From Candidatus Hydrothermarchaeota archaeon (GTDB taxonomy: Archaea > Hydrothermarchaeota > Hydrothermarchaeia > Hydrothermarchaeales > BMS3B), in NCBI GenBank assembly GCA_015521945.1, contig WANG01000007.1, forward strand, positions 1 to 18,052: a DNA stretch of 18,052 nucleotides, in the 5' to 3' direction. This document shows positions 6,835 through 13,756 of this stretch, piece by piece. Under the pieces are notes generated by a model. It was given only the letters and a program-made list of their open reading frames with translations, did no database searches and was not told the DNA's origin. How positions within the stretch are numbered: the first letter of the stretch is position 1; each line of letters opens with the position of its first letter. Made by a program: the position numbers and the translations under genes.

Positions 6835-7763
6835 CTCGCCCCCACCTCCACACCGAGCTCCACCTTCCAGCGCTCCCTGCACCCGCACTCCAGCCTCCTC
6901 AGGTGCTCCACCTCCTGGGTGGCTGAGAACCTGCGTATCCCCCTGGCAACCCCCCCGCTGCACCTCCTGCAGTTTGAGGCGCCCCTCCTGGTGCCCGCGC
7001 CCGAGGGGTGGCACACCACGGGGATGCGCACCCTCTTCTTAACCCTCAGCAGCACCTCCACCACGCTCCACAGCCAGGGCGGGGAGTACTCGCCCCTGAA
7101 GAACATCCCCTCCAGCGGCGTTCCACGGTGGACGCACACAGGGTTGTAGCTCAGCCTGTGCACCCCCAGCCTGGCGGCAACCCTCCCGCTCTCCACCGCA
7201 TCCAGCACCGCCTCCCCCTCGCTCATGAAGGGGGGCTTTATCAGCAGGTAGGCTTTTACCAGCACCCCCGCAGCTCTGCACCTCTCCACAGCCTCCCTGA
7301 AGTCCTCAAGGCTGAACCCCTTGTTAACAAAAACCTCCCGGACATAGTCGCTGGCGCTCTCAAGCCCTATTCCAACCTCAAGCTCTGCATCAAGCTCACT
7401 CACAGCCTCCTCCAGCACCTCAGGCGTTATAAACTCTGGCCTTGACTCAACCTGCACCCTCCTGAAGCCCTTAGAGCTGAGCATGCGGTATATCCTGAGC
7501 CTGGTCCTGGCTGGAATCTGGCTCTCATCAAAAAAGCTGCCCGAGTTGAATATCTTCAGATACTCAACCTCCCCGAGCTCCCTCAGAGCCTGAGAGAGGG
7601 TGTGAATAATGGATGATGGAGAGGAGCGCCTCTCCATCTCCGAATACCCGCACATGTAGCAGCCTTTCCTGGCTGCCCATGCGCACTCTCCCGCTGGCAG
7701 CACCACAGCGCCCGCGCTGACCTCTCCGTCTAAGTAGTCGGTCTCCTTCCAGAATCGCCGCAT
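6831..7763 (-). CDS. raSEA: Radical SAM protein, RaSEA type (arcosine lyase for archaeosine tRNA)
   Basis: A 310-residue radical SAM enzyme of the archaeal family that, with ArcS, converts preQ0-modified G15 of tRNA to archaeosine by cleaving the lysine adduct. The cluster motif is Cys27-x7-Cys35-x2-Cys38 followed by GYS (KGCYMCGYS), the unusual spacing of this family rather than the classic CX3CX2C. Other family stretches are YLKIFNSGSFFDESQIP, VQVESRPEFIT and GIGLESASDYVREVFVNKGF. The C-terminal third holds more Cys residues (CHPSG, NCRRC, LECGCRERW) that may bind a second metal. An in-frame GTG one codon upstream of the chosen ATG is possible. It starts 24 bases after the CooS-like gene and overlaps the next gene in a GTGA, so it is in the same unit. 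tRNA modification fits the translation genes downstream. Confidence 0.85.
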   Translation of the reverse strand: MRRFWKETDYLDGEVSAGAVVLPAGECAWAARKGCYMCGYSEMERRSSPSSIIHTLSQALRELGEVEYLKIFNSGSFFDESQIPARTRLRIYRMLSSKGFRRVQVESRPEFITPEVLEEAVSELDAELEVGIGLESASDYVREVFVNKGFSLEDFREAVERCRAAGVLVKAYLLIKPPFMSEGEAVLDAVESGRVAARLGVHRLSYNPVCVHRGTPLEGMFFRGEYSPPWLWSVVEVLLRVKKRVRIPVVCHPSGAGTRRGASNCRRCSGGVARGIRRFSATQEVEHLRRLECGCRERWKVELGVEVGAR

Positions 7764-7787
7764 CACCAGAGCACTGCTGCCTAACGT

Positions 7788-9659
7788 CTAAATTCCAAGC
7801 TCCTTCCTGCGCTTCATGATGTGCTTCTCAATCCAGTCCACCGCCTCAATGGGGTCGCACTCCGGCGCCAGCTTGCCTCCGGTTATGTTCTCCACGTCCT
7901 CGGTGAGCAGCTTCACCAGCTCCGGTGCGCCCGTCACAGGCGGCAGGGGCGCCACGTGGGTGTACACCCCCAGAGCGACGGCGAACACCGCGTCTATGGT
8001 TGCCTTCTGCTCCATGTACTCTGGAGCTGTTGCAGCGATGGGGAGCTGCGCCGTGTCCACGCCCAGCTCGTTGGCTATGGCAACCACGAGCTGCGCCAGC
8101 CTGCCGGTGTCTGTGCACGTGCCGAAGCTGAGCACGGGCGGGATGTTCAGCGCCTTCAGCACCTTCCTCAGCCTCTCGCCAGCGAGCTCCTGCGCCTCTA
8201 AGCTTGTGAGCCCAGCCACCTGCACGGCGGCGTTGCCGCACCCCATGCTGAGCACCAGGATATCCCTCTTTATCAGCTCCTTCGCTATGGTGACGGTGTT
8301 CTCATCGTGGGGGCCATTTCTAAGCGTTGTGCAGCTCACAAGGGCGACGACGCCCTTTATGTCACCGCTCTTTATCGCCTCCAGCAGGGGGTCCAGGCTT
8401 CCGCCGAGGGCGTCAAGGATGCTCTCTATGGAGAAGCCCACCACAGCCTCCTGCTTCCGCTTCGGCACCCTTGCTGGCTTACCCTTCCTCTTCCTGAAGT
8501 TCTCTATCGCCAGCTCAATCAGCTTCTCCGCCTGCTCCTCCACCAGCTCTGGCTTGTAGTCAATGCTCTCATCCACGCCGCGCATCCTCACCAGCTTTGA
8601 CACAGGCACTAAGGTGACCCCGTACTTCTCAGCATACTCCGCAAGATTCGGAAGGGAGCAGTTCATGTCCATGGCGAACACGTCTATAGCGCCGGTGGCG
8701 AGCAGGTACTCCTGGGTAATCCAGTTGCCCGTCAGCCCAACAAACACCTCGTCCACCTCGTAGCGCTGCAGCAGCTCCTGCCCTGTTTCAATGGAGCCCA
8801 CTATCTTCAGCCCCTTGGCACCCGCCTGCTTCGCTCTCTCCTGCACCTCCTTCCTCTTCGCCAGCTCAATCAGGGCGGCGCCCACGAAGGGCTCGTGCCC
8901 GTTCACGGCGATGTTCACGTACTCCGGGTCAACAATGCCCAGGTCAACGTAGCCCCTGTGCGGCTTTGGCACGCCGAAGAGCACGTCCTGAATCACCTCA
9001 AGGCTGAGCTGCGCCTGGAAGGCTGTGGCTATGCCCATGCGCATCGCCTTCAGGGCGAGGGACACGTAGTTGCTGTCCACGTTGGTCATGCTGGAGGCGG
9101 CGTTCACCATTATCTCGTGCAGCACCCCTCCGGGGAATATCCCCAGCTTCCTCCAGAGCTCCTTCCTCTTCTCGGGAGCGAAGGTCTCAACCAGCCTGCT
9201 GGGCTCGTCGGCATCCCTGTTCATGTCCGCAAGCACGGCATCAGCCACCTCTATTGCCACGTCGTTTATCTCCCTGCCCTCCGTCTCAATGCCCAGCGCC
9301 TGCGCGAAGGCTATGAGCTTCTCGGGTGCAGATATCCTGAAGGGCGTCTTACCTTTTGCGGTTGCCTTGAGCGTCTTAACAGCCTCAACGGCGTGGTAGG
9401 AGTAGGCGGCAGCGCCCATTATGTTCCTGTGAAGCATGTTGCGCATCGCCATGCCGTTTGCATCTATTCCGCAGGCACCCCTCGGTGCCTTCTCGCTTAT
9501 CCTGCATGGACCCATGCTGCACAGCTGGCAGCTCAGCCCCTTAACGCAGAAGCCGCACTTGCTCTTCTGCGCCTCATACCTGTCGGCAACGGTGCTGATT
9601 TCACCCCCCACCATCTCCTGCATCTCGTTGATGCTGGAGTGCACACTCATCCTTTCCAT
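7788..9659 (-). CDS. CooS-like Fe-S protein on a Ni,Fe-CO dehydrogenase scaffold, deviant active site
   Basis: The 623 residues cover the full length of monofunctional CO dehydrogenases. N-terminal Cys35, Cys38, Cys44, Cys47, Cys52 and Cys63 should bind the D- and B-clusters. C-cluster ligands are kept at His255 (NGHEP), Cys334 (MNCSLP), Cys443, Cys474 (MGCG) and Cys515 (GTCTD). The ligand matching Cys295 of CODH-II, in a GxCCTGNE motif, is Glu291 here (GSIETGQE). The His tunnel H-x2-H-x2-H-x2-H is Tyr86, His89, Glu92, Lys95, while the catalytic-type lysine appears to be kept as Lys552. No CooC or CooF gene is near. I infer a hybrid-type Fe/S/O cluster, as in CooS-V of Carboxydothermus and hybrid cluster proteins, and probably no CO oxidation. 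The substrate is unknown; hydroxylamine-like or other redox chemistry is possible. The ATG at 9659 follows GGTGAT by five bases. It heads the long minus-strand gene string. Confidence 0.88.
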   Translation of the reverse strand: MERMSVHSSINEMQEMVGGEISTVADRYEAQKSKCGFCVKGLSCQLCSMGPCRISEKAPRGACGIDANGMAMRNMLHRNIMGAAAYSYHAVEAVKTLKATAKGKTPFRISAPEKLIAFAQALGIETEGREINDVAIEVADAVLADMNRDADEPSRLVETFAPEKRKELWRKLGIFPGGVLHEIMVNAASSMTNVDSNYVSLALKAMRMGIATAFQAQLSLEVIQDVLFGVPKPHRGYVDLGIVDPEYVNIAVNGHEPFVGAALIELAKRKEVQERAKQAGAKGLKIVGSIETGQELLQRYEVDEVFVGLTGNWITQEYLLATGAIDVFAMDMNCSLPNLAEYAEKYGVTLVPVSKLVRMRGVDESIDYKPELVEEQAEKLIELAIENFRKRKGKPARVPKRKQEAVVGFSIESILDALGGSLDPLLEAIKSGDIKGVVALVSCTTLRNGPHDENTVTIAKELIKRDILVLSMGCGNAAVQVAGLTSLEAQELAGERLRKVLKALNIPPVLSFGTCTDTGRLAQLVVAIANELGVDTAQLPIAATAPEYMEQKATIDAVFAVALGVYTHVAPLPPVTGAPELVKLLTEDVENITGGKLAPECDPIEAVDWIEKHIMKRRKELGI

Positions 9660-9696
9660 AACGCATCACCGGCATAACCTGCGAGCGGGTGCCTAC

Positions 9697-9740
9697 ATTA
9701 TCCTTTCCCCGAACATTTTCAGAATTCCGAGCATGTTCGG
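9697..9740 (-). promoter_or_regulatory. Possible operator and promoter of the CooS-like gene
   Basis: The 82-base gap before the CooS-like gene holds three related half-sites. On the plus strand CCGAACAT is at 9709-9716, CCGAGCAT at 9727-9734 and ATGTTCGG at 9733-9740; the last two form an imperfect 14-base palindrome (CCGAGCATGTTCGG), and the first and last are a perfect 8-base inverted repeat. Reading the minus strand, an AAAGGATAATG at about 9697-9706 is a weak BRE/TATA candidate about 40 bases before the ATG. The half-sites lie just upstream of it, where archaeal activators usually bind. Base patterns are seen directly; function is inferred. Confidence 0.45.
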
Positions 9741-9741
9741 C

Positions 9742-10494
9742 TCACCCGCTCTGCCCGCTCAGCTCCCTCAGGCGCCTGCGCATGTGCTCCAGCACCCTCC
9801 CCAGGTTCCTGCGGTTGTCAAACCCCTCAAGCACTGAGGCGAGCTCCTCGGCGCTCATGCCCTGCATGCACTGCACCTGGGCGGTAAGCAGGGGCAGCGC
9901 TCTGGTAACCTCGTCCACCACGGTTATATCCGCCTCCTGCGCCGTCCTTGACAGCGGGTTCAGGTCTATCGCCACCACCCGCTTCCCCAGCCTCTTGAGA
10001 GCTAAGGTGCGGTCCCCGTCCTCAATTGCGAGAAGCACCACATCGGAGGCGTATATCCCGGAGGAGCTCACCCTCCTGCGCTCGCTGCTCAGCCCCTCAA
10101 TCTCAGCGTCGCACCTCCACAGCACCCTCTCAGCCCCGTGCCTCCTCAGGTGCTCAGCTATCCTCCTCGCCCTCTCCTCCGACCTGTAGAACAGGTTCAC
10201 CTCTAAGGGTGCATTCAGCGCCTCGCTCAGCCTCACCAGCTCCTCGGGGCACAGCACCGCGGTGTTGCCGTTTACCGAGATAACCGGCTTGGAGGCGAGC
10301 ACCAGCGCGGCGGCACCCGCCTTGATCGCCGAGAGCGCCTCCGGAATCGTCCTCTCCCCTATGAGGTAGTCAAACGCCTCCCCCCTCCCGTGGGCAATCA
10401 GCCCCTGCAGCACCGTCATTCCCTCCTCAAAACCCCTCACCAGCCTCTCCCTCTGCATCAGGGAGGCATACCTTGGGTGCTCAGGCGGAATCAT
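9742..10494 (-). CDS. 4-phosphopantoate--beta-alanine ligase (phosphopantothenate synthetase)
   Basis: A 250-residue archaeal PPS (DUF137 family), which joins 4-phosphopantoate and beta-alanine with ATP to give 4'-phosphopantothenate. This is the archaeal replacement for bacterial PanC plus pantothenate kinase. Family stretches are IPPEHPRYASL at the start, GLIAHGRGEAFDYLIGERT (31-49), PVISVNGNTAVLCPEELV, EVNLFYRSEER, and EDGDRTLALKRLGKRVVAIDLNPLSRTAQ near residue 160-190. The length matches the family. Its start overlaps the stop of the DUF502 gene by 14 bases and it ends the CoA operon, with pantoate kinase and coaBC upstream: three enzymes leading from pantoate to 4'-phosphopantetheine. 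Confidence 0.95.
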   Translation of the reverse strand: MIPPEHPRYASLMQRERLVRGFEEGMTVLQGLIAHGRGEAFDYLIGERTIPEALSAIKAGAAALVLASKPVISVNGNTAVLCPEELVRLSEALNAPLEVNLFYRSEERARRIAEHLRRHGAERVLWRCDAEIEGLSSERRRVSSSGIYASDVVLLAIEDGDRTLALKRLGKRVVAIDLNPLSRTAQEADITVVDEVTRALPLLTAQVQCMQGMSAEELASVLEGFDNRRNLGRVLEHMRRRLRELSGQSG

Positions 10495-11077
10495 CCTTCA
10501 TGAATCCTCCCGAAATCACCAGCTTCAGCCCGTCCTCCACGCTCATCCTCAGGGGTATTATCTCCTCCTCCGGCACCATCACCATCATCCCCGAGGTCGG
10601 GTTGGGAGCGGTTGGTATGAAGATGTTTATCAGGGGCTTCCCCGTAACCTCCCGCGCCTCCTGCACGCCCGCGCCGGTGGTGAAGCCCAGCACGTAGCAC
10701 CCCCTCCTGGGGTACTCAACCAGCACCACGCCCTTGAACCCCTTCCTGCTGGAGTCAATCACAGCCTCGCTCGCCTGCTTCACCGTGGAGTAAACCGTCT
10801 TTGCTAAGGGCACCCGCATAATCGCCTGCTCCACCATCATCACCAGCCTTCTGCCCAGCGCCATCCTGGCGAGGGCGCCCGCCGAGAGGATGAGCAGCAG
10901 GGTCATGAGCATCCCCACCCCCGGCACGTACCTCCCCGCCACCTCCTCCACCACGGGCCTCATGAAGTTGTCCAGTATGCTGAAGCCGAACCAGAGCACA
11001 TAGGCTGTGGCGACTAAGGGGACGAACACCACCAGCCCCGTGAGGAAGATGTTTCGCAGGTTGTGAACCAGGCTCAT
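10481..11077 (-). CDS. DUF502 family membrane protein
   Basis: A 198-residue DUF502 protein of unknown function. Two membrane spans are visible (about 9-33, NIFLTGLVVFVPLVATAYVLWF, and about 51-71, GVGMLMTLLLILSAGALA). A soluble C-terminal part follows, with the family marks VPLAKTVYSTVKQ, FKGVVLVEYPRRGCYVLGFTTG, NIFIPTAPNPTSGMMVMVPEEEI and a final SGG. The ATG at 11077 forms an ATGA with the pantoate kinase stop; a longer reading to 11098 lacks support. It sits between two CoA-synthesis genes and overlaps both. A role linked to that pathway, for example membrane transport of a precursor, is only a guess from position. Confidence 0.88.
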   Translation of the reverse strand: MSLVHNLRNIFLTGLVVFVPLVATAYVLWFGFSILDNFMRPVVEEVAGRYVPGVGMLMTLLLILSAGALARMALGRRLVMMVEQAIMRVPLAKTVYSTVKQASEAVIDSSRKGFKGVVLVEYPRRGCYVLGFTTGAGVQEAREVTGKPLINIFIPTAPNPTSGMMVMVPEEEIIPLRMSVEDGLKLVISGGFMKDDSA

Positions 11078-11943
11078 ACAGGTCCAGCTCCGCGCCACCC
11101 AGCTCTGAATCTAAGGGGCTGCAGGTTGAGCAGCTCCCCCGCTCTTTCCGCATCCTCCACGTCAACGAACACCGCATTGCCGAGCATGCACATCCCGGCG
11201 CTTATGCCACGCCTCTCAAGCATGAGCAGAGCCTCTTTAAGCCTCCCTGAAGCCAGCCCCGTACTGAGGGCAAACTTTCTTGAAAGGTAGAGCAGGTTTG
11301 ACAGCTCCGGCTCCTCCAGAATCCTCTCCAGACACCCCCTGGCGGCGGTGTGCACCTCCGAGCTATTTAAATCTCGCAGGCACCCGCTGGTCGGGCGCTC
11401 ACCCCCAAGCACCAGCACCCCCAGCTCACCCTCGCAGTAGAACCTCTCCACCTCCCCCACGCCTGGCGCCCCCGGAGAAACCCGCACCACCAGCCCGCCG
11501 CTGAGCTGGGCGATGACATCCCCCAGTCCGGTCATGCACTCAACCTCAGCGCGGTGAGCAAGCCTTCCGAGGCAGCGTGCGCTCAGCCTCAGCCCCAGAG
11601 CCCTGCTCACGGCTATGGCGGTGCTGAGAGCCCCCGCTCCGCTCGCTCCCAGCCCCTGGGCAACGGGAACCTCACACCTGTGGGAGACCACCACAGCGTG
11701 GCTCTCCCCCCTGAGCTCAAGCAGCGCCTCCGCAACCCTCACGCTGACGGGGCACCTGCACCTCCTGCCGTTCAGCCACACCTCCACCCTGCTGCGCTCC
11801 GAGCGCTCCGCCACCACCTCGGTGGTGACCCCCTGCTCCAGGGTAACACCCGCACCCCGCGAACCTGTGCGCTCTGGAGCCTCGGCAAAGCAGGGCTCAA
11901 AGAAGGCTGTGATGTGGGCGGGGGCAAAGGCTCTGCCCCTCAC
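11074..11943 (-). CDS. Pantoate kinase (GHMP superfamily)
   Basis: A 289-residue archaeal PoK, which phosphorylates pantoate with ATP to 4-phosphopantoate, the first step of the archaeal CoA branch. The GHMP ATP-binding loop PVAQGLGASGAGALS is at 93-107; the N-terminal RAFAPAHITAFFEP is the PoK form of the first GHMP motif, and GLGDVIAQLSGG and a C-terminal GMCMLGNAVFV motif also fit. I chose the GTG at 11943: it overlaps the coaBC stop (GTGA), has AGGAGG eight bases upstream, and gives the usual short N-terminus. A GTG at 11961 would add six residues but has its SD sequence touching the start. Its stop overlaps the DUF502 start. The operon context supports the assignment strongly. Confidence 0.92.
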   Translation of the reverse strand: MRGRAFAPAHITAFFEPCFAEAPERTGSRGAGVTLEQGVTTEVVAERSERSRVEVWLNGRRCRCPVSVRVAEALLELRGESHAVVVSHRCEVPVAQGLGASGAGALSTAIAVSRALGLRLSARCLGRLAHRAEVECMTGLGDVIAQLSGGLVVRVSPGAPGVGEVERFYCEGELGVLVLGGERPTSGCLRDLNSSEVHTAARGCLERILEEPELSNLLYLSRKFALSTGLASGRLKEALLMLERRGISAGMCMLGNAVFVDVEDAERAGELLNLQPLRFRAGWRGAGPV

Positions 11944-13112
11944 CTCCTGAGCCTCCTGCACACCTCCTCAAATATGTGGTAGGATATCTCCTCCTTCGGC
12001 ATCCTCGGGAACGCCCTGAAGTCCTCGTCATCAACCATAACGGTCTCCGTATCCTCGGAGCCGAATATGCCCTTTGACACGTCGTTGGCGATAACAAGGT
12101 CAAGGTTCTGCCTCTCAAGCAGGCTCTTGGCCTCGTTTATCATGTCCTCCATCCCAGCCGCGTACACCGCCTTGAAGGCAACTTTGAGCATCTTCCTGTC
12201 CTTCACCGCCTCCAGGACCTTGGGAGCGGGCTTGAGCTTCAGGGTGTGCTCCTCCGAGGAGCTCAGCTTGCCCTCCGCAGGCGACTCAACCAAGAAGTCC
12301 CCTATGGCGGCGGCGCAGATGAACACGTCAGCCCCCCTGGTGTGCCTCTTCACCTCCTCAAGCATCTCCTCCACGCTCAGCGCAGGCACGTGCTCAACGT
12401 ACCTGGGGGGCTCAAGTGCCAGCCTGCCGGCTATAAGGGTTACGTCAGCGCCCCTGTAGAAAGCCTCCTTTGCGAGGGCGATGCCCATCCTCCCCGAGCT
12501 CCTGTTGGTTATTATCCTTATGCTGTCTATCCTCTCCTCCGTGGCACCTGCGGTTATCACAACCCTCTTTCCTGCCAGCTCCCGCCTGCTGGTCTCCCTT
12601 ATCACGTAATCCGCAATCTCCTGCACGGGAGCCAGCTTGGCAGCACCCTCACCGAGCACCGGGGGAATCACCCTCACCCCCCTTCTCTCAAGCTCAAGCA
12701 GGTTCCGCCTCACCGCCTCGTTGTCGTATATGCTCAGGTGCATGGCGGGAGCGACCATCACGCTGCACCTGCTTGCGATGCACACCAGGGTTGGCGGGGT
12801 GTCAGCCATTCCCATGGCAAGCTTCGCTATGGTATTCGCCGAGGCGGGCGCCACAACCACGCAGTCAAACTCACGCAGGTACTCCAGCTCCCCCGTGATT
12901 CTGGTCACAGGCTGCCTGCGGGTGGCGAACCACATGGCGTCCCTCCCCAGTATCTCCGCAGCCTTCCTGCTCATGTATGCCACCACCTCTGCCCCGTGCC
13001 TTATCAGCTCCCTCGCCAGCTTGGGAGCCTCAATCGCCGCGGCGCTCCCGGTGACGCACAGCGCTATGCGCTTGCCAGCCAGCCTCTCACTCTTCCTGAC
13101 CAGTCCGTCCAT
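11940..13112 (-). CDS. coaBC: Bifunctional CoaBC: phosphopantothenoylcysteine decarboxylase / phosphopantothenate--cysteine ligase
   Basis: A 390-residue protein that adds cysteine to 4'-phosphopantothenate (CoaB) and decarboxylates the product to 4'-phosphopantetheine (CoaC, flavin-dependent). The CoaC half (1-175) has the flavin loop TGSAAAIEAPKLAREL (21-36), PASANTIAKLAMGMADTP (89-106) and VAPAMH (120-125). The CoaB half (180-390) opens with KRVVITAGATEERID (182-196) and ITNRSSGRMG (201-210), the nucleotide-binding signature, and ends with DLVIANDVSKGIFG. One oddity: the decarboxylase His usually found in an (E/L)HI(E/x)L context appears to be Tyr78 (GELEYLRE). The gene starts the CoA operon; a TATA-like element lies about 30 bases upstream. 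Length and domain order are normal for archaea. Confidence 0.94.
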   Translation of the reverse strand: MDGLVRKSERLAGKRIALCVTGSAAAIEAPKLARELIRHGAEVVAYMSRKAAEILGRDAMWFATRRQPVTRITGELEYLREFDCVVVAPASANTIAKLAMGMADTPPTLVCIASRCSVMVAPAMHLSIYDNEAVRRNLLELERRGVRVIPPVLGEGAAKLAPVQEIADYVIRETSRRELAGKRVVITAGATEERIDSIRIITNRSSGRMGIALAKEAFYRGADVTLIAGRLALEPPRYVEHVPALSVEEMLEEVKRHTRGADVFICAAAIGDFLVESPAEGKLSSSEEHTLKLKPAPKVLEAVKDRKMLKVAFKAVYAAGMEDMINEAKSLLERQNLDLVIANDVSKGIFGSEDTETVMVDDEDFRAFPRMPKEEISYHIFEEVCRRLRR

Positions 13113-13134
13113 GAGACTTCCTGGACTGCATGGG

Positions 13135-13146
13135 TTAAATAGTTTT
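13135..13146 (-). promoter_or_regulatory. Probable promoter of the CoA operon
   Basis: On the minus strand the 44-base gap upstream of coaBC contains AAAACTATTTAACC, an A-rich BRE-like run followed by the TATA-like CTATTTAA. The box starts about 30 bases before the coaBC ATG, so transcription would begin within a few bases of the start codon and the message may be nearly leaderless. Confidence 0.6.
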
Positions 13147-13156
13147 GTGCAGGCAC

Positions 13157-13756
13157 CTATCCCCGCCTTCTCCTGTTCATTCGCCTCAGGTGCCCCGGCA
13201 GGGGCGAGACCTCCGCGGGCACCCCCTTCGCCAGGTGCCAGGGGGGCACGCTTCTGGTAACCACCGCACCCGCAGCCACCATCGCACCCTCCCCCACCTC
13301 CACCCCGGGCAGCAGGGTGGCGTTTGCCCCTATGCTCGCCCCCCTTCTCACCACCGGAGCGGTTAGCTCGCCCTCATCCCTCAGGGGGTAGCGGTGGTTG
13401 GTCAGGGTTGCCATGGGCCCTATGAACACCCTCTCCTCTATGACGGTGCCCGTGGGTATGTACACCATGCTCTGGATGCTCACATCCGAGCCTATGGTGC
13501 ACCTCCCGTCCACCACGGTGTGGCTGCCTATCAGCACCCTGTCACCTATGCGGGTGTGCTCCCTTATGAGAACCCCATGCCCCGTCTCCAGCTCCTCCCC
13601 CGCGACCACGTCGCAGTATATCACGGTGCCGCTGCGTATCACCCCACCCCTCCCGATGACCGCTGGAGAGCACCCCTGGGAGTAAACCAGCCCCACGATG
13701 GCACCCTGCTGCACCACGCACCCCTCGCCCAGCTTTGCCTTGGTTTCACCCCTCAT
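13157..13756 (-). CDS. Left-handed beta-helix (hexapeptide-repeat) acyltransferase, WbpD/WlbB-like
   Basis: A 199-residue transferase built of hexapeptide repeats ([LIV]Gxxxx), visible from residue 8 to about 175, such as IGDRVLIGSHTVVDGRCTIG. The mid-region IGPMATLTNHRYP matches the FTNDxYP loop of WbpD/WlbB sugar N-acetyltransferases, with His in place of the usual Asp. The end, GAVVTRSVPPWHLAKGVPAEV, is the standard exit of the family. Such enzymes acetylate an amino group on a nucleotide sugar. The neighbouring Gfo/Idh gene overlaps by 11 bases, and the pair parallels WbpB-WbpD, which help make UDP-GlcNAc(3NAc)A. The acceptor sugar here is an inference from context. Confidence 0.88.
   Translation of the reverse strand: MRGETKAKLGEGCVVQQGAIVGLVYSQGCSPAVIGRGGVIRSGTVIYCDVVAGEELETGHGVLIREHTRIGDRVLIGSHTVVDGRCTIGSDVSIQSMVYIPTGTVIEERVFIGPMATLTNHRYPLRDEGELTAPVVRRGASIGANATLLPGVEVGEGAMVAAGAVVTRSVPPWHLAKGVPAEVSPLPGHLRRMNRRRRG

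Noticed and set aside
7788..9659. Plain annotation as a working CO dehydrogenase (cooS)
   Set aside because: A C-cluster cysteine is Glu and the proton-channel His is Tyr, so CO chemistry should not be assumed despite overall similarity.
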